Below are positions 1 to 6,372 of a DNA stretch of 7,550 nt, in pieces. This DNA is from Acholeplasmataceae bacterium (GTDB lineage: Bacteria > Bacillota > Negativicutes > Acidaminococcales > Acidaminococcaceae). Both the position numbers and the translations under genes were made by a program. The DNA lies in contig JAAYIB010000126.1 in assembly GCA_012744295.1 (NCBI GenBank), forward strand, positions 1 through 7,550, read 5' to 3'. Numbering within the stretch: the first letter of the stretch is position 1; every line of letters starts with the position of its first letter. A model generated the notes under the pieces. That model saw only the letters and a list, made by a program, of their open reading frames with translations. It ran no database searches and was not told the origin of the DNA.

Positions 1-197
1 CTGCACATTAAAACGCCGACAACAATACCTATCGCATCGGCAACAAGCATGCCTGCCGTCGTGCCCAGCAAAAGCCAAAGAGGGCTTTCGGGAAACTTTG
101 TCGCCAAAGCTATGGTCGCCAGCTGAGTCTTGTCCACCATCTCGGCCAAAACTACTGCCGCAGCAGAAAACAAGAAAGTAAATACATCATAATACAT
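1..197 (-). CDS. GDT1/UPF0016-family cation (probable Mn2+) exporter, 3' end cut off by the window
   Basis: Only the first 65 codons are present, reading from an ATG at 197 down to the window edge. An AAAGGG-type ribosome binding site lies about 10-15 nt upstream. The fragment begins with a hydrophobic segment (residues about 5-18) that runs into EMVDKT at 19-24. This is the signature helix motif of the GDT1/TMEM165 family (usual form E-x-G-D-K/R-S/T). A second hydrophobic stretch covers about 40-63. Family members move Mn2+ or Ca2+ across the cytoplasmic membrane, and the bacterial ones are mostly manganese exporters. The manganese riboswitch directly upstream supports that role independently. 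The glycine of the motif is valine here, while the acidic residues E19 and D22 and K23-T24 are kept. Total length and any second motif copy cannot be seen. Family assignment is good; the exact substrate is inferred. Confidence 0.85.
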   Translation of the reverse strand, partial: MYYDVFTFLFSAAAVVLAEMVDKTQLATIALATKFPESPLWLLLGTTAGMLVADAIGIVVGVLMC

Positions 198-230
198 AAA
201 CCAAACTCACCCTTTCCATAGTGTCATAAA

Positions 231-279
231 CAAAAAGACTTCCGGCACTCCTGCTGTAAGCAAGGTGTGCCAAAAGTCT
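231..279 (-). terminator. Intrinsic terminator of the manganese riboswitch (expression platform)
   Basis: On the minus strand AGACTTTTGGCAC (267-279) pairs along all 13 positions, counting two G-U pairs, with GTGCCGGAAGTCT (236-248). The loop is 18 nt and a run of U follows (231-235). The 5' arm contains the whole 3' strand of aptamer P1 (271-276), so P1 and the terminator cannot both form. It ends about 34 nt before the ATG of the GDT1-family gene, with that gene's ribosome binding site in between. Confidence 0.88.
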
Positions 280-356
280 CGTTGCCTGAGCAGGCTGCAA
301 GGCCAGAAAGCAACGCTGTCAGTCTGTTGACCTTGTATTATAACTACTCCCTTTTG
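271..356 (-). promoter_or_regulatory. yybP-ykoY manganese riboswitch aptamer
   Basis: Read on the minus strand, the leader starts with CAAAAGGGAGTAG and ends with CAACGAGACTTTTG, the two conserved strands of the yybP-ykoY aptamer. P1 is a perfect 6-bp helix, CAAAAG (351-356) with CTTTTG (271-276). Inside it are a second helix, AAGGTC (329-334) with GGCCTT (299-304), and a short hairpin GCCT/AGGC (284-295) just before the conserved CAACGAGA loop. This class senses Mn2+ and commonly precedes GDT1/UPF0016, MntP and TerC-type genes, which fits the gene that follows. The 3' strand of P1 lies inside the 5' arm of the adjoining terminator. Metal binding should therefore prevent termination and turn the exporter on. 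The class is recognised from sequence; no covariance search was run. Confidence 0.9.
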
Positions 357-364
357 ACTTTCTC

Positions 365-394
365 ATCTTACAACAAATCAAAAGTTACTGTCAA
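365..394 (-). promoter_or_regulatory. Sigma-70/SigA-type promoter for the riboswitch-GDT1 unit
   Basis: On the minus strand a perfect -35 TTGACA (389-394) is followed after 18 nt by a -10 TAAGAT (365-370). Transcription would start near 357-359, at the 5' strand of aptamer P1, exactly where a riboswitch leader should begin. Confidence 0.75.
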
Positions 395-464
395 CCCGGT
401 TCTCAATTGATTAATCGCGTCTTCACGCCGCCCGCCCACCGGGACATATTTTTGTGTTTTTCGC

Positions 465-494
465 TTGACACACTTTCACACATGCATCTATAAT
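465..494 (+). promoter_or_regulatory. Consensus promoter for the hypothetical gene at 560
   Basis: TTGACA at 465-470, an 18-nt spacer and TATAAT at 489-494 match the vegetative consensus in both hexamers. The start would fall near 501, leaving an untranslated leader of about 60 nt that includes a T-run at about 529-537. It points away from the manganese riboswitch promoter, with about 70 bp between the two -35 boxes. Confidence 0.82.
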
Positions 495-559
495 TTAGTA
501 AAATATCAGAATAATGCAAATTAACGGTTTTTTTTAGTTGAAGAGGGGGAGTGTTCATT

Positions 560-1366
560 ATGACCTATGCCGAAAAACTTGTTAATCAGGCAATCTCCGT
601 CTTAAAGGCCGATGTTGGAGGCAGAACCTTGGAAAGAGTCACTCCGCTCATAGGTGAAGAGGCCTGTTGGTTTTTTTGGTTTCCCGAAATCAGGGGCTGT
701 TATGAGTTTGCCTTGCATGAGTGGCAGAGATTTGGCACCATGGAAAAAACGGTTTTTCTTTTAAAATACTATCCGGACGTGCATGATCCGGTTTTCCAGG
801 ACTTTTCCTGCGCGGAGCAGATAGTCAGGATGAGCTCCTGCTTCAAGGACCAACCGGACGAGGATGAGGCTGAAACGCCGGAGAGGCTGTTACAGGAACC
901 CGGTGTCAGCGAAAAATTCCTTGGCATACCGGAATTGCAAAAACGTACTTTCTTTGACCAGGACCTTTTCCTTGTCGGGAAGATTGTTCTGGTGATGGAT
1001 AAGGACAAGCTTGTAACGAGTTTACTGGAGACGCAGACAAGCAGCCTGAAGTATTCCGAAACCGGACAACCGGAAGATCAGTCACAACAGGGGCTGGCGC
1101 TTGTCGATGGCAATGACTCCGATCGCAAGGTAAACGGGCTGGAACTGTGCCGTCCCTTTTATGATTTTTTAGTAAAAGAACTGATTTCCTCAATGCTTTT
1201 TACAACTTCGAGTACCGAATTCTACTCTTCAACTTCGCTTATCTCATACAAAATGGAGCAAAGCTGTTATCAAAACGAATATGTAAACGAGGTCTGCCAG
1301 GTTGAACTGCGCAACCACTACAGAGCCGGCGTCAGTTATGCCGAAATCAATGCCAACGGCGCCTGA
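560..1366 (+). CDS. Hypothetical protein, 268 residues, not recognised
   Basis: I do not recognise this protein. The ATG at 560 is preferred because AGGGGGAG (about 544-551) sits 8 nt before it. A GTG at 551 in the same frame overlaps that ribosome binding site and would be a poor start. The product has no signal peptide and no membrane segment. The N-terminal part is rich in aromatic residues, with a Trp/Phe cluster (CWFFWFPE) at about residues 36-43. An acidic stretch near residues 100-110 (DQPDEDEAE) and a polar Gln/Ser/Asp-rich stretch at about 165-190 look like linkers or disordered segments. The C-terminal third is Ser/Thr/Tyr-rich. Seven or so cysteines are scattered without a CxxC pair. 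It has its own strong promoter and a terminator downstream, so it is a single-gene unit. The clear translation signals make the gene real; its function is unknown. Confidence 0.85.
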   Translation: MTYAEKLVNQAISVLKADVGGRTLERVTPLIGEEACWFFWFPEIRGCYEFALHEWQRFGTMEKTVFLLKYYPDVHDPVFQDFSCAEQIVRMSSCFKDQPDEDEAETPERLLQEPGVSEKFLGIPELQKRTFFDQDLFLVGKIVLVMDKDKLVTSLLETQTSSLKYSETGQPEDQSQQGLALVDGNDSDRKVNGLELCRPFYDFLVKELISSMLFTTSSTEFYSSTSLISYKMEQSCYQNEYVNEVCQVELRNHYRAGVSYAEINANGA

Positions 1367-1385
1367 ACACGTACTGCATAAAAAC

Positions 1386-1417
1386 CAAGAACCTCCGGAA
1401 TAAACCGGGGGTTCTTG
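1386..1417. terminator. Bidirectional intrinsic terminator between convergent genes
   Basis: A 13-bp stem (1386-1398 with 1405-1417, one G-U pair) encloses the loop AATAAA. Read on the minus strand it is followed by GTTTTTA, a good U-tract, so it should end the btuB-btuF operon. Read on the plus strand the tail is TGTTCT, a weaker U-tract, so it may also end the gene at 560. The btuF stop codon lies only 5 nt beyond the stem. Confidence 0.85.
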
Positions 1418-1421
1418 TGTT

Positions 1422-2393
1422 CTATTCGGCGAACTTGTCCGGATAAGCCGCTCGTGCTAATTCCTCGACTGCCTGCACCGCATAGTGCGAAGTGCTGTAA
1501 AGATACGCGTCATGCACCTGCACAAGCCTATTGCTTTTTATTGCCCTGACCGAGCTGAAAGCCGGATCGTTTCTTATCTGTTCCACATAGTTTTTCGCAT
1601 TATTGGCTTCGCCAAAGTCCCACGAGGGCAGAATGAAGATTTCCGGGTCAATCGCCACAATCATTTCTTTGGAAATGATAGAGTTCTTTTCAGCACCTGC
1701 CAGCGACAGGCCGTTTTTTACCTGGGCATATTTGCACAAGTCATCAAAGGTAGTTCCGCTGCCGCCAAAGGCGCCCATCAGCGACATGGCTGCAACAGTC
1801 TGCCTTTGCGCCGTTGGAATTTCGCCAAGGCTCTCCCGGACTCTGTCCAGCTTGTTGCGCATGCCCTGCGCCAATTCTTCTCCCTTTTCCCTTGCATTAA
1901 CGATTTGGGCAATGTTGCGAATCGATGCCTCAATTTCTGACAAAGTCACAGGAGTGCTGTACATGTAAACAGCCACTCCTACCGAGCGAAGACTTTCCGC
2001 GCTTTCCCTGCCCCGCCAGTCCGGCATCAGCACAAGGTCGGGATTCAGCATCAGGATGCTCTCAATGCTGTTGCCCTTAACTCTTGCAGAAACAGTTCCT
2101 GCTTTTGCCGCCGCGGCGCAAATGCCCGGATCGTCCGCCAGGATGCTGAGAGCGGCAATCCTTTCGGGAGCAACAAGATCAAGCAGGATTTCGTCGACGC
2201 TGCTGCTCAGCGAGATTATTCTCTTAGGCGGCTCCTTGAAAAAAATTTTGCTGCCTGTGACATCGGTTATGCTATAGCCGCTGCTTTCTTGCACGGTCGT
2301 CTTCTCGTCCGCCCGGACGCATCCCGCGGCAAGCAGCAGGAAAAGTGCGGCCAGCAGAAGTGCCGGGACCTTTTTGTTTTTCAGGCCAAACAT
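1422..2393 (-). CDS. btuF: BtuF-like ABC transporter substrate-binding lipoprotein (probable cobalamin)
   Basis: The 323-residue product starts with KNKK and a hydrophobic run, then a lipobox LAAGC (residues 21-25). It should therefore be a lipoprotein anchored through Cys25. The rest fits the periplasmic-binding fold of the iron-siderophore/B12 class (PF01497). PPKRIISLSSSVDEIL (55-70) is the usual first strand and helix of lobe 1, NPDLVL (117-122) follows, the long linker helix lies at about 150-190, and lobe 2 contains IDPEIFILPSWD (248-259) and DPAFSSVRAIKSNRL (276-290). The start has GGAAGG 8 nt upstream. It lies 78 nt behind the btuB-like gene with no terminator in between, so both are probably one mRNA under the cobalamin riboswitch; that is the main reason to call it B12-specific. 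The fold alone would also allow heme or a siderophore. No btuC or btuD follows: the operon ends in a terminator. Confidence 0.8.
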   Translation of the reverse strand: MFGLKNKKVPALLLAALFLLLAAGCVRADEKTTVQESSGYSITDVTGSKIFFKEPPKRIISLSSSVDEILLDLVAPERIAALSILADDPGICAAAAKAGTVSARVKGNSIESILMLNPDLVLMPDWRGRESAESLRSVGVAVYMYSTPVTLSEIEASIRNIAQIVNAREKGEELAQGMRNKLDRVRESLGEIPTAQRQTVAAMSLMGAFGGSGTTFDDLCKYAQVKNGLSLAGAEKNSIISKEMIVAIDPEIFILPSWDFGEANNAKNYVEQIRNDPAFSSVRAIKSNRLVQVHDAYLYSTSHYAVQAVEELARAAYPDKFAE

Positions 2394-2471
2394 ATCATTA
2401 TCCTTCCATTGGACTAAGTTGGGAATACTTTCTCCCCGTCTGGAATTTTGCAGCCGTGAAGGCGCATCTTG

Positions 2472-4424
2472 TCAGAACGTGTATTCCATGCCTACAACGA
2501 GGTGGCGCGAAGGCATTGGATATTTGACTGTGCCGTCATCATAAAGTCCGCTGTATTCCTGATACGCCGCATTGTTTAGATTGTTAAGCTGCGCAAACAC
2601 CTTCATGTCCTTGCTGACCTGGTACTGCGCGCCCAGATTCATGGTGAAATAGGATTTGTCGCCATAAGCCGGTGTTTCTCCCCATTTACCCATATAGGAA
2701 GGAGCCTGGCCGGTCGACGCCTGCATGGTAAGGTTGACTACCAGGTCGTTGTTTTTATATTTCACGCCTGCACGGTAAATATTGGGCTTGGCACTCCTGT
2801 TTTTCTCGTAGCCTGATCCGAAGTCCTGCTTGATTTGCAAATAGGTGTAGGAAGCCTCTGCGCTCCAATTTTCATCGAACTTGTGTCCAATGCTGAGTTC
2901 AAGTCCCTGTCGTTTTTCGGAATTGACATTCACCGCGTGCGTTTCAGACGTATCGGGGTAAAAAGCCCAGTCAATGGCATCATCGAGGCTGCTGCGAAAA
3001 ACGTTTGCGGTAAGGCTGGTACGATCCGACAGTTTCGTGTTGGCGCCGATCGTGAGAGTGCTGCCCGTTTCCGGCTTCAGGTTCGGATTGCCGTACATTC
3101 CGTAGGCAGGCTGATACCAATAAAGAGCATCCGTGGTCGGCGCATTAAAGATTTTGCCCCAGGAAACATAGGCATTGCTTTCTTCGTTAATTTTCTTATT
3201 CAAGGATATATGAGGCGTAAACTCGGAGCCGTAGTTGCTGTGGTCATCGTAGCGCGCTCCTGCGTTTAGCTGCCAGGAGGAATCTATCTGCCAGCGATTT
3301 TCCAGGTAAAGCGCCTTGTTGTTGACTTTGCGTGTTCCTCCATACATAGCCTGGTTTTCGACGTCAGACTTGTAATAGTCAAAACCGCCTGTCAGGCTGT
3401 TTTTGTCATTCAATCTCCAGTTTTGCTGAATTTCAACTCCGTATTTGTCTTCGTTGAAATCAGAAACATTGCCCGGATCGGGACTGATAAAGGAAGCGTG
3501 ATGATAATTTTTATAAACCTGGGCAAAGCCTGAGTTGTCTTCGTGCTGATTCCAATCATACCTCAGGGCGACATTGTTGCTGAGCCTCTCATGCCTGTCT
3601 GCGGGAACAAAGCCTGAAGATCCGAACGGATTACCGCCTTCGTCCAGCAAGTGTTCGAACTGGAATGTCAGAAGATTGTTTTCCCCGATTTCCTTGTCCA
3701 GCTTTATGGAAGCACTCGTGGTGTCATAACCGGAATTCTGCAGCTTTTTCACATCGCCGCTTTTGCCGTCCTTGTAGGAATAATTGCCTCTTCTGTCTTT
3801 GCCGGCGTTGATGAGTATCCCCAGTCCGTCTCTGCTGCCGCTGGCAACAATTCCATACTGTTCGGTGTTCCAGGAGCCGGTTGCGGCCTTTACTTTGACC
3901 TGTTCAGGCATAACAGAGCCTTTTTTCAGGATGACGTTGATAACCCCTCCTACTGCGTCGGTTCCGTATAAAGCAGAGCCTGCTCCTTTCAGCACTTCAA
4001 TACGCTCTATAGTATCGATCGGCGGCAGCCAGTCAGCGCTGTAGTTGCCGCTGCTCGCAATATTAACTCTTCTGCCGTCAATAAGCACCAGGACGCGGCT
4101 GTCACCGTTCAGCAAAATAACTTCCTGGCCCATGTTCGTTCCTTTTGCACCGCTGCCTAAAATATTGACGCCGGGCACATCGCGCAAGGCTTCAGAGGCG
4201 TCCGCGTAATTTCCCTCTTCAAGCTTTTCGCTTGTAATTACCGTTATGTTGGCCGGAGTGTCGACTTTTTTCGTTTCGCTGCGGCTGGCGGTGACAACCA
4301 TCGTATCCAACGAGAATTCCTGTGTTTCGGCGGCCGGGGCAGCGGCAAAGCCGTTGGCGGTAAGTGCCGCGGTACAGGCCAGTGTTAATAAAAGAACTTT
4401 CTTTTTCGCAACATACTTTCTCAT
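2472..4424 (-). CDS. btuB: BtuB-like TonB-dependent outer-membrane receptor (cobalamin)
   Basis: This receptor imports its ligand across the outer membrane using energy from TonB. The ATG at 4424 is chosen because AGGAGAG stands just upstream and a classic signal peptide follows (MRKYVAKKK, hydrophobic core at about 10-22, likely cleavage after GFA at 25-27). That gives 650 residues; in-frame sequence up to 4526 would put 34 charged residues before the signal and run into the riboswitch terminator. The TonB box DTMVVTA (40-46) resembles the DTLVVTA of E. coli BtuB. The plug domain follows (about 55-168), with SEALRDVPGVNI, VLVLIDGRRVN and IERIEVLKGAGSALYGTDAVGGVINVI. The remainder is a beta-barrel of about 480 residues ending in EYTF, the terminal Phe being the usual barrel-assembly signal. 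A B12 riboswitch in the leader and a BtuF-like gene downstream point to cobalamin or another corrinoid rather than iron. Confidence 0.9.
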   Translation of the reverse strand: MRKYVAKKKVLLLTLACTAALTANGFAAAPAAETQEFSLDTMVVTASRSETKKVDTPANITVITSEKLEEGNYADASEALRDVPGVNILGSGAKGTNMGQEVILLNGDSRVLVLIDGRRVNIASSGNYSADWLPPIDTIERIEVLKGAGSALYGTDAVGGVINVILKKGSVMPEQVKVKAATGSWNTEQYGIVASGSRDGLGILINAGKDRRGNYSYKDGKSGDVKKLQNSGYDTTSASIKLDKEIGENNLLTFQFEHLLDEGGNPFGSSGFVPADRHERLSNNVALRYDWNQHEDNSGFAQVYKNYHHASFISPDPGNVSDFNEDKYGVEIQQNWRLNDKNSLTGGFDYYKSDVENQAMYGGTRKVNNKALYLENRWQIDSSWQLNAGARYDDHSNYGSEFTPHISLNKKINEESNAYVSWGKIFNAPTTDALYWYQPAYGMYGNPNLKPETGSTLTIGANTKLSDRTSLTANVFRSSLDDAIDWAFYPDTSETHAVNVNSEKRQGLELSIGHKFDENWSAEASYTYLQIKQDFGSGYEKNRSAKPNIYRAGVKYKNNDLVVNLTMQASTGQAPSYMGKWGETPAYGDKSYFTMNLGAQYQVSKDMKVFAQLNNLNNAAYQEYSGLYDDGTVKYPMPSRHLVVGMEYTF

Positions 4425-4504
4425 AAACTCTCTCCTCGCATTTTTGGTGATAAAAACCACGTTGCTCCGAAATCCCCTTGGAGAAACGCCCTGCCTTCCC
4501 AATT

Positions 4505-4535
4505 GAAAAACCCCCCTGCAAAACACAGAGAGGTT
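4505..4535 (-). terminator. Intrinsic terminator of the cobalamin riboswitch
   Basis: On the minus strand AACCTCTCTG (4526-4535) pairs over 10 bp, including two G-U pairs, with CAGGGGGGTT (4509-4518). The loop is 7 nt and the transcript continues into U residues (4506-4508). The 5' arm is also the 3' arm of a competing antiterminator, GGGAGGT-AATAT (4551-4562) with ATATT-ATA-ACCTCTC (4528-4542). Formation of one excludes the other. The terminator stands about 80 nt before the btuB start codon. Confidence 0.75.
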
Positions 4536-4559
4536 ATAATATCAGAAAAAATATTACCT

Positions 4560-4738
4560 CCCTATCACTCGTAGGGTCACGGCAAATACCTTTCAGGCAG
4601 TTCTTCTGGCTCGGATTCATTGCTTCCTTCGTCTTCCCAGGCCGAAGCCCAGTGACATCCTGAAGGTCGCTCTTCCTTACAGCGGCGAGACCGCATCGGC
4701 TTTTAACCGATTTTTCTATTAAGCTTATACGCACCTGA
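4560..4738 (-). promoter_or_regulatory. Cobalamin (adenosylcobalamin-type) riboswitch
   Basis: The minus strand carries the conserved landmarks in order: GGTGC at the 5' end, AATAGAAAAATCGG, the P5 hairpin GCGG-TCTCG-CCGC (4682-4694) followed by TGTAA, TCACTGG, GGGAAG, GATGTCAC and ATGAATCC, then the B12 box AGCCAGAAGAACTGCC (4596-4611). P1 closes as TCAGGT (4733-4738) with GCCTGA (4593-4598). Downstream, hairpin P13 is CCCTA (4572-4576) with TAGGG (4560-4564). Its loop contains CGAG (4568-4571), an exact complement of CUCG in L5 (4686-4689), the expected kissing-loop partner. Ligand binding should stabilise this contact and repress the operon. The class is clear by eye; preference for adenosyl- versus methyl-cobalamin was not determined. 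Confidence 0.95.
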
Positions 4739-4766
4739 TAGTAAACGCTTTTAAGTTTTCATGCAA

Positions 4767-4795
4767 ATAATAGCATTATCCGAGTAATAAGTCAA
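4767..4795 (-). promoter_or_regulatory. Promoter of the btuB-btuF operon
   Basis: On the minus strand TTGACT (4790-4795), a 17-nt spacer and TATTAT (4767-4772) form a good vegetative promoter. The expected start near 4760 is about 20 nt before the first paired base of the cobalamin aptamer. The -35 box lies 28 nt beyond the rmuC stop codon. Confidence 0.75.
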
Positions 4796-4823
4796 CATTT
4801 TTGGCCCTCAGACGCGGCCTGCT

Positions 4824-6185
4824 TCAGTTTGACTCATCGGGTTCGGCTTTGTCCAGCTGCAGGATTTTTTCCGCTTCTTCCTGCGGCAGTGACGTCAGCT
4901 TACGCAGCTTGACCTGCATCTTCCTGGTCCTCGTCCCAACCAGGCGGTCAAGTTCCTCATTGGCTTGATTGAGCCTTGCCTGCGTTGTGCGCAGCGCGTC
5001 GGCAAACTTATCGAACTCTGTCTTGACAGCGCCCAGAACATTCCACACTTCTCCGCTGCGCTGCTGAATGGCAAAAGTCTTGAAGCCCAGCTGAAGACTG
5101 TTAAGCAATGCCGCCATCGTGCTGGGGCCGGCAAGGTTGACATGGTACTCCCTCTGCAAGACCTCAATCATGCCGCGGTTGACAACTTCGGCATACAAGC
5201 CTTCGAACGGCAGGAACATAATCGCAAATTCCGTCGTATTCGGGGGATCGATGTATTTGTCGCGGATGGCCTTTGCCTCTGCCCTGATTGTGCTTAATAA
5301 AAGCTTGACGTTTGCCTGAATCTCCTCAGTGTCGCCCCTGTCATAAGCATCCCGCAGATTGCTGTAGGTTTCTCCGGGAAATTTTGAGTCTATTGGCAAT
5401 AGTACCGCGCTTCCGTCCTCCGACGGTATTCTTACCGCGTATTCCACAACCTTGCCGCTGCCCTTTTTTGTTTCCGCGTTTTTAACATATTGTTCAGGTG
5501 CCAAAATTTCTTCAAGAATTGCGCCCAATTGGATTTCGCCGAGTATTCCCCTTGTCTTAACGTTGCTCATCACCTTTTTCAAATCACCCACGCCCTGAGC
5601 AAGTGACTGCATTTCGCCAAGGCCTTTGTAGACCTGCTCCAGCCTGTCGTTAACCAGTCTAAACGATTCCGTCATCCGCTCATTCAGTGTTTTTTGCAGC
5701 TTATCATCAACAAGCTGGCGCATTTCATCAAGTTTTTTGTTGTTGTCGGCTTGCAGGTCGCTTAACCTCCTCTCCACACTGAAGCGAATGTTTTCAAGTT
5801 TTTCCGTTGATTCGGCTGCGTAGGTTTGCAGGCGCTTCTCTACCTGCGACAAGGATGACGATAGATTGCCCTGGCTTTGGTCAAGCCTGCCCTGCATATT
5901 CTTATCCATCTCCCCGATAATTTTATTTTGTCCCTCGTTGGCTTCCTGCAAAGCTTTTAAAACCATTCCGCCAAAATTCCCTATTGTTGTCTGAACATTA
6001 CTGCCAAGCTCTCTGCGGAGGCTCTCCTGCCCGCTTGTAAAATCTGTCCGAAGCTGTTCGAGCTGCAGCCTGATGGCCATCAGCTGCTCGCTTCTGCTAT
6101 CTGTGCCGGTCCGTCGATAGACGAGTACCAAGATAATTAGCATCAGCACATTCAATAACAAACTCATAATGACAAGTGTTTCCAT
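4824..6185 (-). CDS. rmuC: DNA recombination protein RmuC
   Basis: RmuC proteins limit recombination at inverted repeats and have a predicted nuclease-like domain; the biochemical activity is poorly defined. The chosen ATG at 6185 has GGGAGGT 6 nt upstream. An in-frame ATG at 6200 overlaps that ribosome binding site and is less likely. The 453-residue product has one N-terminal membrane anchor (about residues 3-23, followed by YRRTG). A long coiled coil covers about 30-205, with repeated LDxMRQLVDDKLQKTLNER-type heptads at 152-170. The conserved C-terminal RmuC domain (PF02646) spans about 205-400. Family hallmarks are VKTRGILGEIQLGAIL (209-224), LPIDSKFPGE (263-272), FLPFEGLYAEV (324-334) and GPSTMAALLNSLQLGFKT (353-370). 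Length is normal and the frame is intact. No terminator is evident after the stop, and I found no convincing promoter in front of it. Confidence 0.95.
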   Translation of the reverse strand: METLVIMSLLLNVLMLIILVLVYRRTGTDSRSEQLMAIRLQLEQLRTDFTSGQESLRRELGSNVQTTIGNFGGMVLKALQEANEGQNKIIGEMDKNMQGRLDQSQGNLSSSLSQVEKRLQTYAAESTEKLENIRFSVERRLSDLQADNNKKLDEMRQLVDDKLQKTLNERMTESFRLVNDRLEQVYKGLGEMQSLAQGVGDLKKVMSNVKTRGILGEIQLGAILEEILAPEQYVKNAETKKGSGKVVEYAVRIPSEDGSAVLLPIDSKFPGETYSNLRDAYDRGDTEEIQANVKLLLSTIRAEAKAIRDKYIDPPNTTEFAIMFLPFEGLYAEVVNRGMIEVLQREYHVNLAGPSTMAALLNSLQLGFKTFAIQQRSGEVWNVLGAVKTEFDKFADALRTTQARLNQANEELDRLVGTRTRKMQVKLRKLTSLPQEEAEKILQLDKAEPDESN

Positions 6186-6312
6186 TAAATGACCTCCCAT
6201 AGTTCCGCTCTGCCTGTTTTTCTAAGTTTATTACTTCTACATAATTGCTGCCGTTCCTGCCTTTTTTCTCTACTGTCTCTGATCGTCCATTATCAGGCTC
6301 ATCTTTGCATGC

Positions 6313-6353
6313 GAAAGCCAAAAGCTTCCCTGCCGGCAAAGTCAGGGAAGCTT
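6313..6353 (-). terminator. Intrinsic terminator after the short-chain dehydrogenase gene
   Basis: A perfect 11-bp stem, AAGCTTCCCTG with CAGGGAAGCTT (6322-6332 and 6343-6353), has a 10-nt loop. On the minus strand it is followed by TTGGCTTTC after the closing TT, a moderate U-tract. It lies 20 nt past the dehydrogenase stop codon. On the plus strand the tail has few T residues, so it is assigned to the minus strand. The remaining gap to rmuC (about 6186-6312) shows only that gene's ribosome binding site. Confidence 0.82.
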
Positions 6354-6372
6354 CAAAACCAGCCCGGTGATT

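Noticed and set aside
551..559. GTG start three codons upstream of the hypothetical gene's ATG
   Set aside because: The GTG overlaps the AGGGGGAG ribosome binding site that is well spaced for the ATG at 560.
1485..1968. Overlapping plus-strand frames opposite btuF
   Set aside because: They are shadows of the lipoprotein gene, with no start signals and no domain-like features.
2394..2471. Possible separate regulatory element between btuB and btuF
   Set aside because: Only a 4-bp hairpin around GGGA/TCCC is visible, with no U-tract and no promoter pair; it is treated as an ordinary intra-operon gap.
4425..4526. In-frame 34-residue extension of the TonB-dependent receptor
   Set aside because: It would place charged residues before a clear signal peptide and overlap the riboswitch terminator. 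The ATG at 4424 has a proper ribosome binding site.
4534..4734. 66-codon open frame on the minus strand across the cobalamin riboswitch
   Set aside because: The sequence is fully explained as the conserved aptamer and P13 hairpin; the frame has no ribosome binding site.
6186..6312. Promoter for rmuC
   Set aside because: AT-rich -10-like words (GATAAT, TAATAA) occur, but none has a -35 at acceptable distance, so I do not list one.
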